From Clostridia bacterium UC5.1-1C12 (GTDB lineage Bacteria; Bacillota_I; Bacilli_A; Erysipelotrichales; Erysipelotrichaceae): a stretch of DNA of 64,000 nucleotides. The translations under genes were made by a program, and so were the position numbers. Every line of letters begins with the position of its first letter. The stretch's first letter is position 1. Shown here piece after piece: positions 21,381 through 31,276 of this stretch. Where the stretch lies: positions 1 to 64,000 of the forward strand of contig BBZX01000001.1 in assembly GCA_001305055.1 (NCBI GenBank). The letters run 5' to 3'. The notes beneath the pieces were generated by a model. It saw nothing but the letters and a program-made list of their open reading frames with translations. It ran no database searches and was not told the DNA's origin.

Positions 21381-21701
21381 ATGCGAACAGAACTAAAAAA
21401 CAATCGACTGATTATTTATTTCAGCGAAGAATTAGATAACTATGCAATCACTCAGCTTAAGGATGAATGCATAAAGCTTATTGAGAAGGAGAAACCGGCT
21501 GCCCTGTGTTTTGACTTCAAGGATGTCACTTTTGTAGACAGCACCGGCATCGGTTTTTTATTGGCCCGTTATAAGCAATGTCAAAAGCTGGGGATAGCCA
21601 TGAGTGTTGCTAATCTTTCCAAAAACAACCGTGCTTTATTTGCCATGTCCGGTATCTTCCAGCTGATCCGTGAAGAAAGAAATGAGGGAAACTATGAATA
21701 A
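21381..21701 (+). CDS. spoIIAA: Anti-sigma F factor antagonist SpoIIAA
   Basis: STAS-domain protein that frees SigF by binding SpoIIAB. The phosphorylatable Ser lies in FVDSTGIGFLLARYKQCQ, the family hallmark. 106 residues, intact. GAAAGGAAGG precedes the ATG. Its stop overlaps the spoIIAB start. Confidence 0.95.
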   Translation: MRTELKNNRLIIYFSEELDNYAITQLKDECIKLIEKEKPAALCFDFKDVTFVDSTGIGFLLARYKQCQKLGIAMSVANLSKNNRALFAMSGIFQLIREERNEGNYE

Positions 21702-22131
21702 GATGTGTTTGACTTTTAAAAGCAGAATTGAAAATGAAGCTTTTGCGAGAACATCGGCAATTGCTTTCCTGATGCCGCTCAATCCAAGTGTTGATGAGGT
21801 AATGGAAATTAAAACAATTGTCGCGGAGGCAGTCACCAACGCGATCATCCATGGCTATGAAGGCTGCCGAGAGGGAATCGTAAAGCTGGAGATCGGCTAT
21901 GAGGTAAATTCATTGGTGACGATTATCGTTACTGATAAGGGCTGCGGTATCAATGACATTGATCAGTGTCTTCAGCCTTTGTATACAAGTAAGAGTGAAC
22001 TTGAACGCTCGGGTATGGGAATGACAATCATGGATACATTCTCAGATTCCTTTGATGTTATATCGACACCGAAAGAAGGTACGACCGTTGTTATCCAGAA
22101 ACAGCTCCACAAATCCGCTGACAACGCTTGA
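21694..22131 (+). CDS. spoIIAB: Anti-sigma F factor / kinase SpoIIAB
   Basis: GHKL-fold kinase that holds SigF inactive and phosphorylates SpoIIAA. The N box is IVAEAVTNAIIHGYEG, the G1 box TDKGCGIND, and the G2-like segment SGMGMTIMDTFSD. ATG 21694 follows GAGGGAAACT and overlaps spoIIAA. Intact, 145 residues. Confidence 0.95.
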   Translation: MNKMCLTFKSRIENEAFARTSAIAFLMPLNPSVDEVMEIKTIVAEAVTNAIIHGYEGCREGIVKLEIGYEVNSLVTIIVTDKGCGINDIDQCLQPLYTSKSELERSGMGMTIMDTFSDSFDVISTPKEGTTVVIQKQLHKSADNA

Positions 22132-22839
22132 TAATGAAGCGCTGATCAAAGCGGCTCATGAGGGCAATGAGGCGGCCAAGGAAGCCTTTGTGGAAAAAAA
22201 TCAGGGGTTGGTCTATTCATGCATTCAGCGTTTTGTTTCCAAGAAAATCAGCCGTGAGGATCTTTTTCAAATCGGCTGTGTGGGATTGATGAAGGCGCTG
22301 AATAATTTTGATCTCTCAATGAATGTTCAGTTTTCTACTTATGCAGTGCCGATCATCTTTGGTGAAATCAAACGTTTTTTAGAGATGACGGTTCCATGCG
22401 CATCTCACGTTCACTGAAAGAAGGCTTTCTGGTCATGGTGAAGGTCAAGGATGAATTGTTTCAGAAACTGAATCGGGAACCAACTTATAGTGAGATAGCT
22501 GCTGCCAGCGGCTATGATGTCAGTGATGTATTGCTCGCTTTTGACGCAAATCAGTTTATCTATTCCTTAGATGAGCCGATCTATGAAAAAGACGGCAATT
22601 CGTTGTATCTTGAGGACAAGATATCTGACCGCGAGGTTAGTGATATTACACTGCGCTGTGCGATGCAGAAAGAAATTAAAGCTTTAGATGCCCGAGATCA
22701 GCTGTTGATTCATTATCGTTATGAATGCGGTCTGAAGCAGGATGAAATCGCCAGAAAGCTGAATATATCTCAGGTACAGGTCTCCCGTTTGGAGAAGAAA
22801 ATTTTGAAACAGCTGAAAGAACGTTTTGTCAGTGATTAA
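22088..22839 (+). CDS. sigF: Forespore sigma factor SigF
   Basis: RNA polymerase sigma-F. Region 2 is EDLFQIGCVGLMKALNNFD and FSTYAVPIIFGEIKRFL, and region 4 is LNISQVQVSRLEKKIL. I choose TTG 22088 because GAAGG lies about 9 bp upstream and the product then starts LSRNSSTNPLTTLDNE; ATG 22052 is the alternative. The frame breaks at 22380-22382, where a single A replaces two. Repair gives FLRDDGSMRISRSLKE, the expected family sequence. Confidence 0.93.
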
Positions 22840-22851
22840 GTGTTTAAGCAT

Positions 22852-22888
22852 CTCCTTGTCTGCACATACTATGGACAAGGAGGTTTTT
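22852..22888 (+). promoter_or_regulatory. Hairpin covering the spoVAC ribosome site, terminator-like
   Basis: Perfect 9-bp inverted repeat CTCCTTGTC (22852-22860) and GACAAGGAG (22874-22882), followed by GTTTTTT and then the spoVAC ATG. The 3' arm is the Shine-Dalgarno sequence. The 13-base loop contains CATACTA, which fits the CATnnTA -10 pattern of SigF/SigG promoters. Readthrough RNA from sigF would fold and terminate or hide the ribosome site; RNA begun in the loop would not. Confidence 0.6.
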
Positions 22889-22889
22889 T

Positions 22890-23330
22890 ATGAACGAAAT
22901 CCATTTAAAAAAGGTTGCTGAACGTCATGAGCCAAAGCGGCATAAGCTTCGCAATGCACTGCTGGCATTTGTGTTTGGCGGCTTGCTTGCCGTAATCGGT
23001 CAGTTTGCGGCCAATTTTTTAGTTGAACAATTCCAAATGAAGGCTGATGAATCCGTAACAGTGGTTGTATTGGCCGTCATCTTGATTACCGCTTTATGCA
23101 CCGGCTTAGGCATTTATGACAATCTGGCGCAATGGGTGGGCGCGGGTTTATTTATTCCGATCAGCGGGTTTGCCAATTCATTAGCTTCTGAGGCGCTGGA
23201 AAGTAAGAGTGAAGGTTTGATCATGGGCATCGGTTCCAATATGTTTAAGCTTGCCGGCTCGGTGCTGACTTATGGAATTGTGGCAGCAATTGTATTCAGC
23301 GCGATCCGCTATGGGGTGAGCTTATTATGA
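22890..23330 (+). CDS. spoVAC: Stage V sporulation protein AC
   Basis: Membrane protein of the channel that takes dipicolinate into the forespore and releases it on germination. Four hydrophobic segments, with family sequences FVFGGLLAVIGQF, GLGIYDNLAQWVGAGLFIPI and GFANSLASEALESKSEG. 146 residues, intact. Its start is covered by the upstream hairpin. Overlaps spoVAD by 4 bp. Confidence 0.93.
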   Translation: MNEIHLKKVAERHEPKRHKLRNALLAFVFGGLLAVIGQFAANFLVEQFQMKADESVTVVVLAVILITALCTGLGIYDNLAQWVGAGLFIPISGFANSLASEALESKSEGLIMGIGSNMFKLAGSVLTYGIVAAIVFSAIRYGVSLL

Positions 23331-24321
23331 CGACGCTGCAATTTAAAAATGTATATGTGCAAAGCAGCGGCTGCGCGGTAGGCCCGCTGGAAAAGGCAGG
23401 CCCATTGGGAGAATATTTTACTAATGCTTTTAATGATAACTATTGTGAGGAGTCAACCTTTGAAAAAGCTGAACGGCGTCTGATCAAGGAAGCGGTCAGC
23501 GATACTTTAAAAAAGGGAAAGCTGACAACCCATGATATTGCATTGGCATATGGTGGGGATTTAATCAATCAATGTGCGTCTTCTAATTACTTTGCGAAGG
23601 ATCTTAAGGTTCCTTTTGTCAGCTTATACGGAGCTTGTTCCACTTCGGCTTTGGCGATGGGGCACGCGGCAATCGCTGTTGAGCATTTACAAATGAAGCA
23701 TGTGCTCGCATTTACTTCATCCCATACAGCAACAGCAGAAAGGCAGTTCCGTTATCCCAATGAATATGGCACGCAGAAAAAGGAAACGACAACTTCGACG
23801 GTTACCGGTGCCGGAGCGGTGGTGCTTGGCAGTAAGCCGGCAGCCATAGCGGTGACTGCTTTTACGATCGGTCAGGTAATCGATTGGAATTTCAGTGATG
23901 CCAATGATATGGGCCGTGCATGGTACCTGCCGCCTATGATACGCTGATGACACATTTTAAGGATATGAATCGTACTTTTGACGATTATGATCTTGTCGTA
24001 ACCGGAGACTTATCCAAGCTGGGTTATGCGATGCTGAGCGATTTATGTCTGAAACAGCGTTTTCAGCTTGACAATAAGCTGAATGACTGCGGTCTGATGA
24101 TCTATGATGTCAACAATCAGCCAATCTTCTGCGGCGGTTCAGGCTGTGCTTGTTCAATGGTTGTAACGGTCAGTAAGCTGTTTGATCTGCTGCGGACGAA
24201 TCAGATGAAGCGTATTCTATTGATTGCGACCGGCGCTTTGCTGACACCGGTAATTTTAGCGCAGAAGGAAGCGATTCCTTGTGTCGCTCATGCGGTCTGC
24301 TTTGAAAGGAAGGATGCTTAA
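23327..24321 (+). CDS. spoVAD: Stage V sporulation protein AD
   Basis: Thiolase-fold protein that binds dipicolinate in the SpoVA complex. FKNVYVQSSGCAVGPLEKAG opens the family, with SLYGACSTSALAMGHAA and GDLSKLGYAML later. The frame breaks near 23920, one A short, restoring GRAMVPAAYDTL. The repaired product is about 331 residues, normal for the family. Ends at the first base of spoVAE. Confidence 0.93.
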
Positions 24322-24671
24322 TGGTTTACATCTATGCGTTTTTAACGTGCGGCACGCTCTGTCTTGCCGGTCAGCTGATCTATGATAATACCAAGCTGAC
24401 ACCCGGTCACATAACCTCGTTATTTGTCGTACTGGGAGCGTTTTTGGAAAGCTTTAATATTTATGATAAGCTTGTCGATTGGGCAAGTGTCGGAGCCTCA
24501 CTGCCGATTACCAGCTTTGGTCATTCTTTGGCTCATGGTTCCTTTGCCGGTGCAATGGAGGATGGATGGCTGGGTCTGATTACCGGTGTGTTTGATAAAT
24601 GCAGCGCCGGTATTGCCTTCGCGATCTTCATGGCTTTTATTGTCGCAATCCTCTTTAAACCTAAATCATGA
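24321..24671 (+). CDS. spoVAE: Stage V sporulation protein AE (AEb type)
   Basis: Small membrane protein of the SpoVA channel, 116 residues. QLIYDNTKLTPGHITSLFVV and FGHSLAHGSFAGAMEDGWLG are family sequences. It shares the overall layout of SpoVAC. Overlaps spoVAF by 4 bp. No SpoVAA or SpoVAB homologue is found in the window. Confidence 0.92.
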   Translation: MVYIYAFLTCGTLCLAGQLIYDNTKLTPGHITSLFVVLGAFLESFNIYDKLVDWASVGASLPITSFGHSLAHGSFAGAMEDGWLGLITGVFDKCSAGIAFAIFMAFIVAILFKPKS

Positions 24672-26031
24672 ACGAAGCACGTCTGGCATCCATCAGACAA
24701 AAGCTTTCCGCATCCTTTGATGTATCCTTTACCACCTATGAACTGCATGGCCGTACAATCAGTATGATTTTCTTATCCAGCTTGTCCGCTCAGAGTGCTG
24801 TCAATGCATTGATTCAAGGCTTTACACAAAGTCCTAAGGAGGACCCTTTAACCTTTTTTAATGGTTCCGTCAGTGCCCTTTTAGATGAACAGGCAGCGAT
24901 CACTCAGATTTTAAGCGGTCAATGTGTCGTACTTCTCGATCATGATCCGGCTTATTACAGCGTTGAGACCCGCGGTTATCCGACCCGTTCAGTGCATGCA
25001 CCGGAAAATGAAAAAAGCATCCGCGGTTCGAATGATGCCTTTGTAGAGAATATCATTCAGAATGTCGGCCTGATCCGCCGCCGTATCCGTGATGAACGGT
25101 TGGTGGTAGAGCTGGATAAGGAAGGCAAGCTGACCAAAACGGATTTAGCTTGTCTACATGCGGGGGATCGTTGATCAGGATGTGCTTGATGATTTCAAGC
25201 ATCGCCTGCGGGCAAACAGTCAGGTTGAAATCTACAATGACCGCAATCTGGTAGAAGCACTGTATGGCAAAACATTGAATCCTTATCCCATGTGCGCTAT
25301 ACTGAACGTCCTGATCTATGCGCCTTGCATCTGCTGCAGGGAAGTTTAGTCGTATTGGTAGACACGATACCTTCCGCCATTTTGCTGCCAACCACTTTCT
25401 TTGAACAGATCCAGCAGGCAGAGGAATACACCCAGACACCGCTGCTGGCTTTCTGCACCCGGCTGTCACGCTACATCGGCATCTTTTTATCGATCTATCT
25501 GATGCCCTTATGGATTGCCCTGCGGGTCAGCGAAAATCCAACAATGCTGAATCTGCCGGTACAGGGCGTGCATCCGTTTGAATTCGGCTTTCAAATCCTA
25601 TTTGCTGAGCTGGTCGTTGAATGGATTCGTCAGTCACTGATCCATGCTCCAATATGCTTTCCGGCATTATGGGTTTTCTTGTCGTCTTTGTGCTTGGTGA
25701 TTTTGGGATTGAATTTGGTGCTTATACAAAGGAAGTTCTGATTATGATCGCCATCAGCAATCTCGGTAACTTCTTAACCCCTGGTTATGAAATTTCACTT
25801 GCAAATAAATTTTCCCGTATCTGTCTGAATCTAATGACATTGTTCTTTAAGATACCCGGATTCTGTATCGGCATTATCGCACATTTCTTATTGCTGTTAT
25901 CGACCGATACAATTAAGTATCCCTATCTTTATCCTTTAATTCCTTTTTCCTTCAAGGAGATGCGCCGTCTGCTGTTTGGCTCATTGATCCACTCAACTAA
26001 AAAACAAAATGATCAGATGAAAGCGAAGTAA
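24668..26031 (+). CDS. spoVAF: Stage V sporulation protein AF (GerA-family)
   Basis: Relative of germinant-receptor A subunits encoded in spoVA operons. The soluble N-terminal half has YYSVETRGYPTRSVHAPENE and SIRGSNDAFVENI, the GerA hallmark RGxxDxFVExxxxN. VDTIPSAILLPTTFFEQIQ leads into a membrane half with about five helices. Breaks near 25154 (T), 25290 (C-run) and 25652 (A-run) are all one base short. The repaired length is about 455 residues. A terminator follows. Confidence 0.92.
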
Positions 26032-26056
26032 TCGATTGAATAATTTCGCTTTTTTC
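26021..26056 (+). terminator. Terminator after spoVAF
   Basis: AAGCGAA and TTTCGCTT arms around a 16-base loop, then six T. Overlaps the spoVAF stop. Confidence 0.75.
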
Positions 26057-26104
26057 TTTTCATCGGATATAATGGAAATGCTTATTAACTTGACGGAGGC
26101 ATTT

Positions 26105-27119
26105 ATGACAAAAAACTATCCGATATGAACCTAGAAGAATTGTGGCACTTATTTCCGATCTCACTGAGTGCTTATCAGCCATGCTGGCAGACATGGTATG
26201 AAGAGGAAAGGCAGTTACTGAGAAAGCTTTTACCTGATTTAGCCTTAAGCATCAATCATATCGGCTCTACGGCGATTAAAGGAATAGGGCTAAGCCGATC
26301 ATCGATATCTTGATTGAAGCGGCTGAACCGGCCGACCTGAAGCAGATTAAACAATTGCTGATAAAGAATGGCTATATCTGTATGTCTGAAGCAGAAAATC
26401 GAATTTCATTAAATAAAGGATACACTGAGCATGGGTTTGCTGAAAGAGTCTTTCATATTCATTTAAGGCTTAACGGCGATCATGATGAAATATACTTTTG
26501 TGATTATCTGAATAAACATATTGAGATCGCGAGAGAATATGAGCAATTAAAGCTGAAGCTATGGAAGCTTTATGAATTTGACCGTGATGGGTATACCATG
26601 GCAAAAACCGATTTTATATCTGAATATACCCGATTAGCTAAAGAAGCGGCAATGAATAATGAAAAAGGAGACAGGATGAAAATCGTTGAAATTATAGATC
26701 GCAGTGATTTATTGATTGAACAGCTTACAGCTGTTTGGGAAGACTCAGTGACAGCCACTCACTTATTTTTATCGGCTGCTGAAATATCAAAGATTAAAGA
26801 ATATGTTCCTCAGGCACTGAATACCGTGCCGCATCTCATCGTGATGATGAATGATCGTAATTCTCCTATAGCCTTTATGGGTATTGCGGAAAATCGGCTT
26901 GAAATGCTGTTTATCTTAAATGAAGAGCGTGAAAAAGGAATTGGCAAAAGACTGCTTCAGTTTGGCATTGATTACTATTCTGTAAATGAACTGACAGTGA
27001 ATGAACAAAATCCTCAGGCTGTTAGATTCTATGAACACATGGGATTTCAAATTTATAAGCGCAGTGAGTGCGATGAGCAGGGGAATCCATATCCGCTGTT
27101 ATATATGCGATTAATTTAA
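26105..27119 (+). CDS. GrpB-like nucleotidyltransferase fused to GNAT acetyltransferase
   Basis: The N-terminal 175 residues match the GrpB/UPF0157 family: SINHIGSTAIKGIRAKPIIDI (repaired), FHIHLRL, DYLNKHIEIAREYEQLK and FISEYTRLAKEA. The C-terminal 150 residues are a GNAT domain with LFILNEEREKGIGKRLLQFG (acetyl-CoA site) and NEQNPQAVRFYEHMGF. They join in one frame, but AAAAGGAGACAGG lies directly before an internal ATG (26676), so the GNAT part may also be made alone, or a missed base may hide a stop. Breaks near 26110 and 26286 are one A short. Substrates unknown. Confidence 0.75.
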
Positions 27120-27224
27120 AGAGACTGTCAAATAGCATGCATAAGTGGACAGAGGCTTTGATTTAATGATAAATTCTTTATTTCAGAAGTGATTTTTGTT
27201 ATAATTACCCCTAGAGGTGATTTC

Positions 27225-27953
27225 ATGGCATTTGAAGTAACGACCCATTCCTTTGAGGGACCGCTTGATTTGATGCTGCATCTGATCAAGGAAAATAAAT
27301 TGGATCTTTTTGATCTGGATATGGATATATTAACTGAACAATATCTGACTTATCTGAATGCGATGGAAGCCTATCATCTTGAAATAGCCAGTGAATATTT
27401 ATCGGAGCTGGCGGGCTTGATTGAATATAAAAGCAAAAAGCTGCTGCCTCGTGAAAAAGTATTGATTGAAGAGGAATTTGAAGAAGATCAGCGCGATAAG
27501 CTGGTAGCGCGGCTGCTTGAATATCAGCGCTATAAAGAGGTCTGTCAAACATTTGAAGATTATTATAATCAGCGTCAGATGTCTTATACAAAACCGCCCA
27601 GTGAAGAAACAAATCAGTGGATCACTTTAGTAAAAGAAGAAGAACTTCAGGGGAATCCTTATGATTTAGTGAAGGCGATGAATAAAATCATCCGCCGTTC
27701 ATTTTTGCAGCGTCCTCAGCAGACAAGGATGACGATTAAGGAATTATCACTGGATGAGCGTGTCGTGCAGATTCAGGATCGTCTGCGGTTTTGGAGCGGT
27801 AAAATGAATTTTGAAACATTATGCGGGGATTGTACGGATCTGCATATGGTGATCGTAACCTTTCTGTCAGTGTTGGATCTGATCAAGCATGGGGAGATCA
27901 ACTATGCGGTTGATGACGATGATACGATCTGGATCATTAAAGGAGATGAATAA
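27225..27953 (+). CDS. scpA: Segregation and condensation protein A
   Basis: Kleisin subunit bridging SMC and ScpB for chromosome segregation. EVTTHSFEGPLDLMLHLIKE is the N-terminal hallmark. A charged middle and winged-helix C-terminus (VIVTFLSVLDLIKHGEI) follow. ATG 27225 follows AGAGGTGATTTC; TATAAT at 27200-27205 is a likely -10. Intact, 242 residues. Confidence 0.95.
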   Translation: MAFEVTTHSFEGPLDLMLHLIKENKLDLFDLDMDILTEQYLTYLNAMEAYHLEIASEYLSELAGLIEYKSKKLLPREKVLIEEEFEEDQRDKLVARLLEYQRYKEVCQTFEDYYNQRQMSYTKPPSEETNQWITLVKEEELQGNPYDLVKAMNKIIRRSFLQRPQQTRMTIKELSLDERVVQIQDRLRFWSGKMNFETLCGDCTDLHMVIVTFLSVLDLIKHGEINYAVDDDDTIWIIKGDE

Positions 27954-27954
27954 G

Positions 27955-28494
27955 ATGGAATTAAAGCCGGTCATCGAGGGACTGCTCTTTTTAAGCGGCG
28001 ATGAGGGATTGACGGTTGAACAGCTGAAGGAAAGCTGTGAATGCAGTGAAAATGAGGTACAGCTTCTGCTTGATGAAATGATGAAAGATTATCTTGAGGA
28101 TCAGCACGGCATTGAGCTTGTATGCTTTGGCGGCTGTTATAAGTTTATCTCCAAGGAGAAGATTCATCCTTATGCGGAGAAATTATTTTCGTCGACCAAG
28201 ATGGGAACCTTATCTCAGGCTGCAATGGAAACTTTGGCAATCATTGCTTATAAGCAGCCAATCACTCGAGTTGAGATTGAAGAAATCAGGGGAGTCAGCT
28301 GTGATATGATGATCCGTAAGCTGCTGGCTCGCTCGCTCATTAAAGAATGCGGACGTACCGACGCTCCGGGCAGACCTTTTCTTTATGAGGTTACTGAAGA
28401 GTTCATGGATGCTTTTAAATTAAAGAGTTTGAATGAATTGCCGGATCTGCCGGTAATTGAACAGAATATGGATGAGGAATTATTCAATGAATAA
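27955..28494 (+). CDS. scpB: Segregation and condensation protein B
   Basis: Partner of ScpA in the SMC complex, with two winged-helix domains. PVIEGLLFLSGDEGLTVEQL opens the family, SQAAMETLAIIAYKQPITRVEI and LIKECGRTDAPGRPFLYEVT follow. 179 residues, intact. Starts 1 bp after scpA and overlaps the next gene. Confidence 0.96.
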   Translation: MELKPVIEGLLFLSGDEGLTVEQLKESCECSENEVQLLLDEMMKDYLEDQHGIELVCFGGCYKFISKEKIHPYAEKLFSSTKMGTLSQAAMETLAIIAYKQPITRVEIEEIRGVSCDMMIRKLLARSLIKECGRTDAPGRPFLYEVTEEFMDAFKLKSLNELPDLPVIEQNMDEELFNE

Positions 28495-29101
28495 AAATAA
28501 TCTAAGGAAGGCGCATGACTTTCTGAAAGCGCATTTATATTCCTTTGAACAGCTGGATATTCTTGATCTGAATTATCGGTATGAACATTCACTGAGGGTG
28601 TATCAGCTTGGTTTAAAGCTGTGTGCGGCTGAAGCTTATGATGATGATGTGCTGCCGTTGGCATGCTTGCTGCATGACTATGGCAAATTTGACGCTGAAA
28701 AAGAGATTGACCATGGCCGGGTATCCGCCGCGCTGGTACAGCCTTTTTTGAAAACTTTAGCCTTAAGTGAAAAGCAGCAGCATGATATTCTGTATTGTAT
28801 TGCCACGCATGTCGATGATCAATGTCCGGGTAATTATTCACATATCCGTGAGGCAGATGCCTTGAGTGACTGTGATAACATTGATCGGCTGGGGGCTTAT
28901 CGGATTGCAGAAACGTTTTTGTATGAAATGAGCACATTTAAATCAATGCCGGCTATGCGGGATCGGATTGTCTGGCGTTTAGCGAATGTGAATAAAATGC
29001 TTGAGGAAGGCATGGGTGAAAGTGCGTGTGCTAAAACGCTGTTTCATGAACAGCTGACACTATTAAAAGCTTATAATGAAAAAGCTTTTGGAACAAATTG
29101 A
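28487..29101 (+). CDS. HD-domain hydrolase
   Basis: Predicted metal-dependent phosphohydrolase. Conserved residues are visible in order: RYEHSLRVYQLG (first His), CLLHDYGKFD (HD pair), CIATHVDDQCPG and DALSDCDNIDRLGAYRI (last Asp). 204 residues. ATG 28487 overlaps the scpB stop, so it is co-transcribed. The substrate is unknown; nucleotides are typical for the superfamily. Confidence 0.85.
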   Translation: MNKNNLRKAHDFLKAHLYSFEQLDILDLNYRYEHSLRVYQLGLKLCAAEAYDDDVLPLACLLHDYGKFDAEKEIDHGRVSAALVQPFLKTLALSEKQQHDILYCIATHVDDQCPGNYSHIREADALSDCDNIDRLGAYRIAETFLYEMSTFKSMPAMRDRIVWRLANVNKMLEEGMGESACAKTLFHEQLTLLKAYNEKAFGTN

Positions 29102-29117
29102 TCGCTCTTTTTTGAAT

Positions 29118-29140
29118 AATCAGCTTCGGCTGATTTTTTT
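29118..29140 (+). terminator. Intrinsic terminator after scpAB-HD operon
   Basis: Perfect 7-bp stem (AATCAGC with GCTGATT), TTCG tetraloop and seven or more T. Confidence 0.93.
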
Positions 29141-29188
29141 CTTGTCTGAAATGTGTTGCTGCTGCATACAATGATAAGGGTGAAGCTT

Positions 29189-30166
29189 ATGAAAAAATGT
29201 CTGCTGTTGCTATTAGCATTGAATTTACTGGCACCGATGCCTGTTCGGGCCAGCTATGTAGTGATTAGTTCAGATGGCAGTGTGATTGAAGAAAAGGACA
29301 GCATGATGTACAAAGTGTAGCATCTATCAGCAAAATCATGACAGCGCTGGTGGTTTTGGAACACAGTGAGCTCAATGAGATCGTTACCATCAGCTATGAT
29401 GCCTGCCATCAGGTCGGCAGTTCCATTTATTTAAAGGAGGGACAGCAGGTGACCTTGATTACACTGCTTCATGGCTTGATGCTTAGAAGCGGCAATGATG
29501 CAGCTTACGCGCTGGCTGAGCATGTAGGCGGCAATGTGGCGGCCTTTGTTGACATGATGAATGAGAAAGCCGCTGAATTAGGCATGAAGGACAGCGTGTT
29601 CCGCAATCCCAGCGGTTTAGATGAAGAAGACGGCGGAAATCTTTCGACTTGTTATGATATGGCCTTATGCATGAAAGCGGCGATGGCAAATGATGTGTTC
29701 AGAAAAATCGCCGGCACGCAGAATTATCATGGCGAGCTGGGTGTCTGGAAAAATAAAAATCGTCTGCTTGCGGAATATGACGCATGTAACGGCGGCAAAA
29801 CCGGATATACGATGAACTCAGGGAAAACCTTAGTGACCAGTGCTCAGGTAGGGGATAGTGAAAGTATTGTTGTCAGTTTCGCGAAAGTGAATATTTTGAA
29901 CTGCATAAAGCAAAGCATGAAGCTTTTTTGAACAATATCAGGAATATGTAATTCTTGATCAGGGACTGTACAAAACGCAGGGAATTGAATTCAGTGTAGC
30001 TGAGCCGTTTGTCTTTCTTGTTGCCAAAAGTGAACAGCAGCCCTTTAAAATCGTAACCACTATCGATAAGAATACAGTCACTGTCATGGTCAGCAGCGGT
30101 CAAGCAAGCAAGACGCAAAGCTATCCAATTATCAAACAATCTTTGTTAAGGAAGGTGTTTTCATGA
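29189..30166 (+). CDS. dacB: DacB-like D-Ala-D-Ala carboxypeptidase (sporulation type)
   Basis: Serine-type peptidase acting on cortex peptidoglycan. Signal peptide to about residue 21 (PVRAS), SxxK in SVASISKIMTAL (repaired), SGN in LRSGNDAAYALAEHVG and KTG in CNGGKTGYTMNSG. Breaks near 29306 (one G), 29888 (A-run) and 29926 (T-run). About 325 residues after repair, shorter than Bacillus DacB. Its TGA overlaps the spmA ATG, the same order dacB-spmA-spmB as in Bacillus. Confidence 0.88.
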
Positions 30167-30731
30167 ACAAGCTTTGGAATGTGATGATTTTATGTTCATT
30201 GGTCTATGGCATAGCCACCGGCAAAGTCGATGCTTTGTCACAGTCAATGGTTACCGTTGGTGAAGAAACATTGAATTTTGTACTGCCATTATTAGCAATC
30301 ACTTGTTTTTTAATGGTATTTTAGAAATTGCTCAGGCTGGCGGCTGTCTGGCTTTTTTGGAACGCTGTCTGCGGCCATTTCTGCGTTTCATTCTGCCGGA
30401 TATCAAGGATGATACAGAAACTCTGGGTTATGTTGCCAGCAATATCGTAATCAATATGTTTGGCCTTGGCTCGGCGGCTACCCCTGTTGGACTAAAGGCA
30501 ATCAAGGGAATGCAGAAGCATAATCCGGATAAAGAAACTGCCAGCCGTTCCATGGTAACTTTTCTGGTGCTTAATACCGGCGGCGTAACGATCTTTCCGA
30601 CAACGATTATCGCGCTGCGGGCGGCCTATGGTTCCTTAGATCCTACCACTTTTATTCCCTTTGCCGTCGTATCGACGCTCTTCGCTTCATTTGTTGGTTT
30701 AGTTGTAGACAGGTGGTGGAACCGTGCTTAG
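30163..30731 (+). CDS. spmA: Spore maturation protein A
   Basis: Nucleoside-recognition (Gate) domain membrane protein needed for spore core dehydration. MNKLWNVMILCSLVYGIATG starts the protein. SNIVINMFGLGSAATPVGLK is the hallmark, and VTFLVLNTGGVTIFPTTIIA follows. The frame breaks near 30312, where the T-run is one short, restoring CFFNGILEIAQ. About 189 residues. Overlaps spmB by 8 bp. Confidence 0.93.
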
Positions 30732-31236
30732 CACAAACATTATCCTGCCGGCCTTTTTGGGCATTATTCTGATCGTTGCCATTATCAAGAAAGTGGACGC
30801 ATACAGTCATTTTGTTCATGGTGTACAGGATGGTTTCGGTTTATTTAATGATGTCTTTCCGGCAATGCTGGGGATGATGTTCTCCATTGCGATGATGAAG
30901 GAAAGCGGTCTTTTAGATGCCATTGCCAATCTGTTTACTTCTTTTGCCGGTGTCATACCGAAGGAAATCTTTCCGATGATGCTGTTCAGACCAATCAGCG
31001 GCAATGCATCGCTGGCAGTGATGATCGATATTTTTAAAACCTTGGGTGTTGATTCCTTTGCCGGTCAGATGGCAAGTATCATTCAAGGCTCAACCGATAC
31101 GACATTATATGTTATTACACTTTATTTTGCCAGCGTCGGAGTAAAAAAAATCAAAAATTCACTGGCAATCGGATTAATCAGCGATTTAGCTGGTATTACG
31201 ATGGCAATTCTTTTAACGTTCTATTTCTTTTCATAG
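30724..31236 (+). CDS. spmB: Spore maturation protein B
   Basis: Partner of SpmA, membrane protein of the same fold. KKVDAYSHFVHGVQDGFGLF, FRPISGNASLAVMIDIFKT and QGSTDTTLYVITLYFASVGV are family sequences. GTG start, 170 residues, intact. Confidence 0.94.
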   Translation: MLSTNIILPAFLGIILIVAIIKKVDAYSHFVHGVQDGFGLFNDVFPAMLGMMFSIAMMKESGLLDAIANLFTSFAGVIPKEIFPMMLFRPISGNASLAVMIDIFKTLGVDSFAGQMASIIQGSTDTTLYVITLYFASVGVKKIKNSLAIGLISDLAGITMAILLTFYFFS

Positions 31237-31276
31237 CTTTTTAGGGTAAAATAAGGAATAGAGAGGATGATTTTAT

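Noticed and set aside
22370..22400. Programmed frameshift in sigF
   Set aside because: No slippery heptamer with a following pseudoknot is evident, and the break has the same form as the contig-wide homopolymer losses.
27120..27165. GAGACTGTCAAATA...GGACAG as an insertion-sequence end
   Set aside because: No matching second end, no transposase remnant and no target duplication could be found.
28383..28937. Long - strand open frame (184 codons) opposite scpB and the HD gene
   Set aside because: It lies wholly over well-supported + strand genes, has a low-complexity His/Ser-rich translation and no ribosome site or family match.
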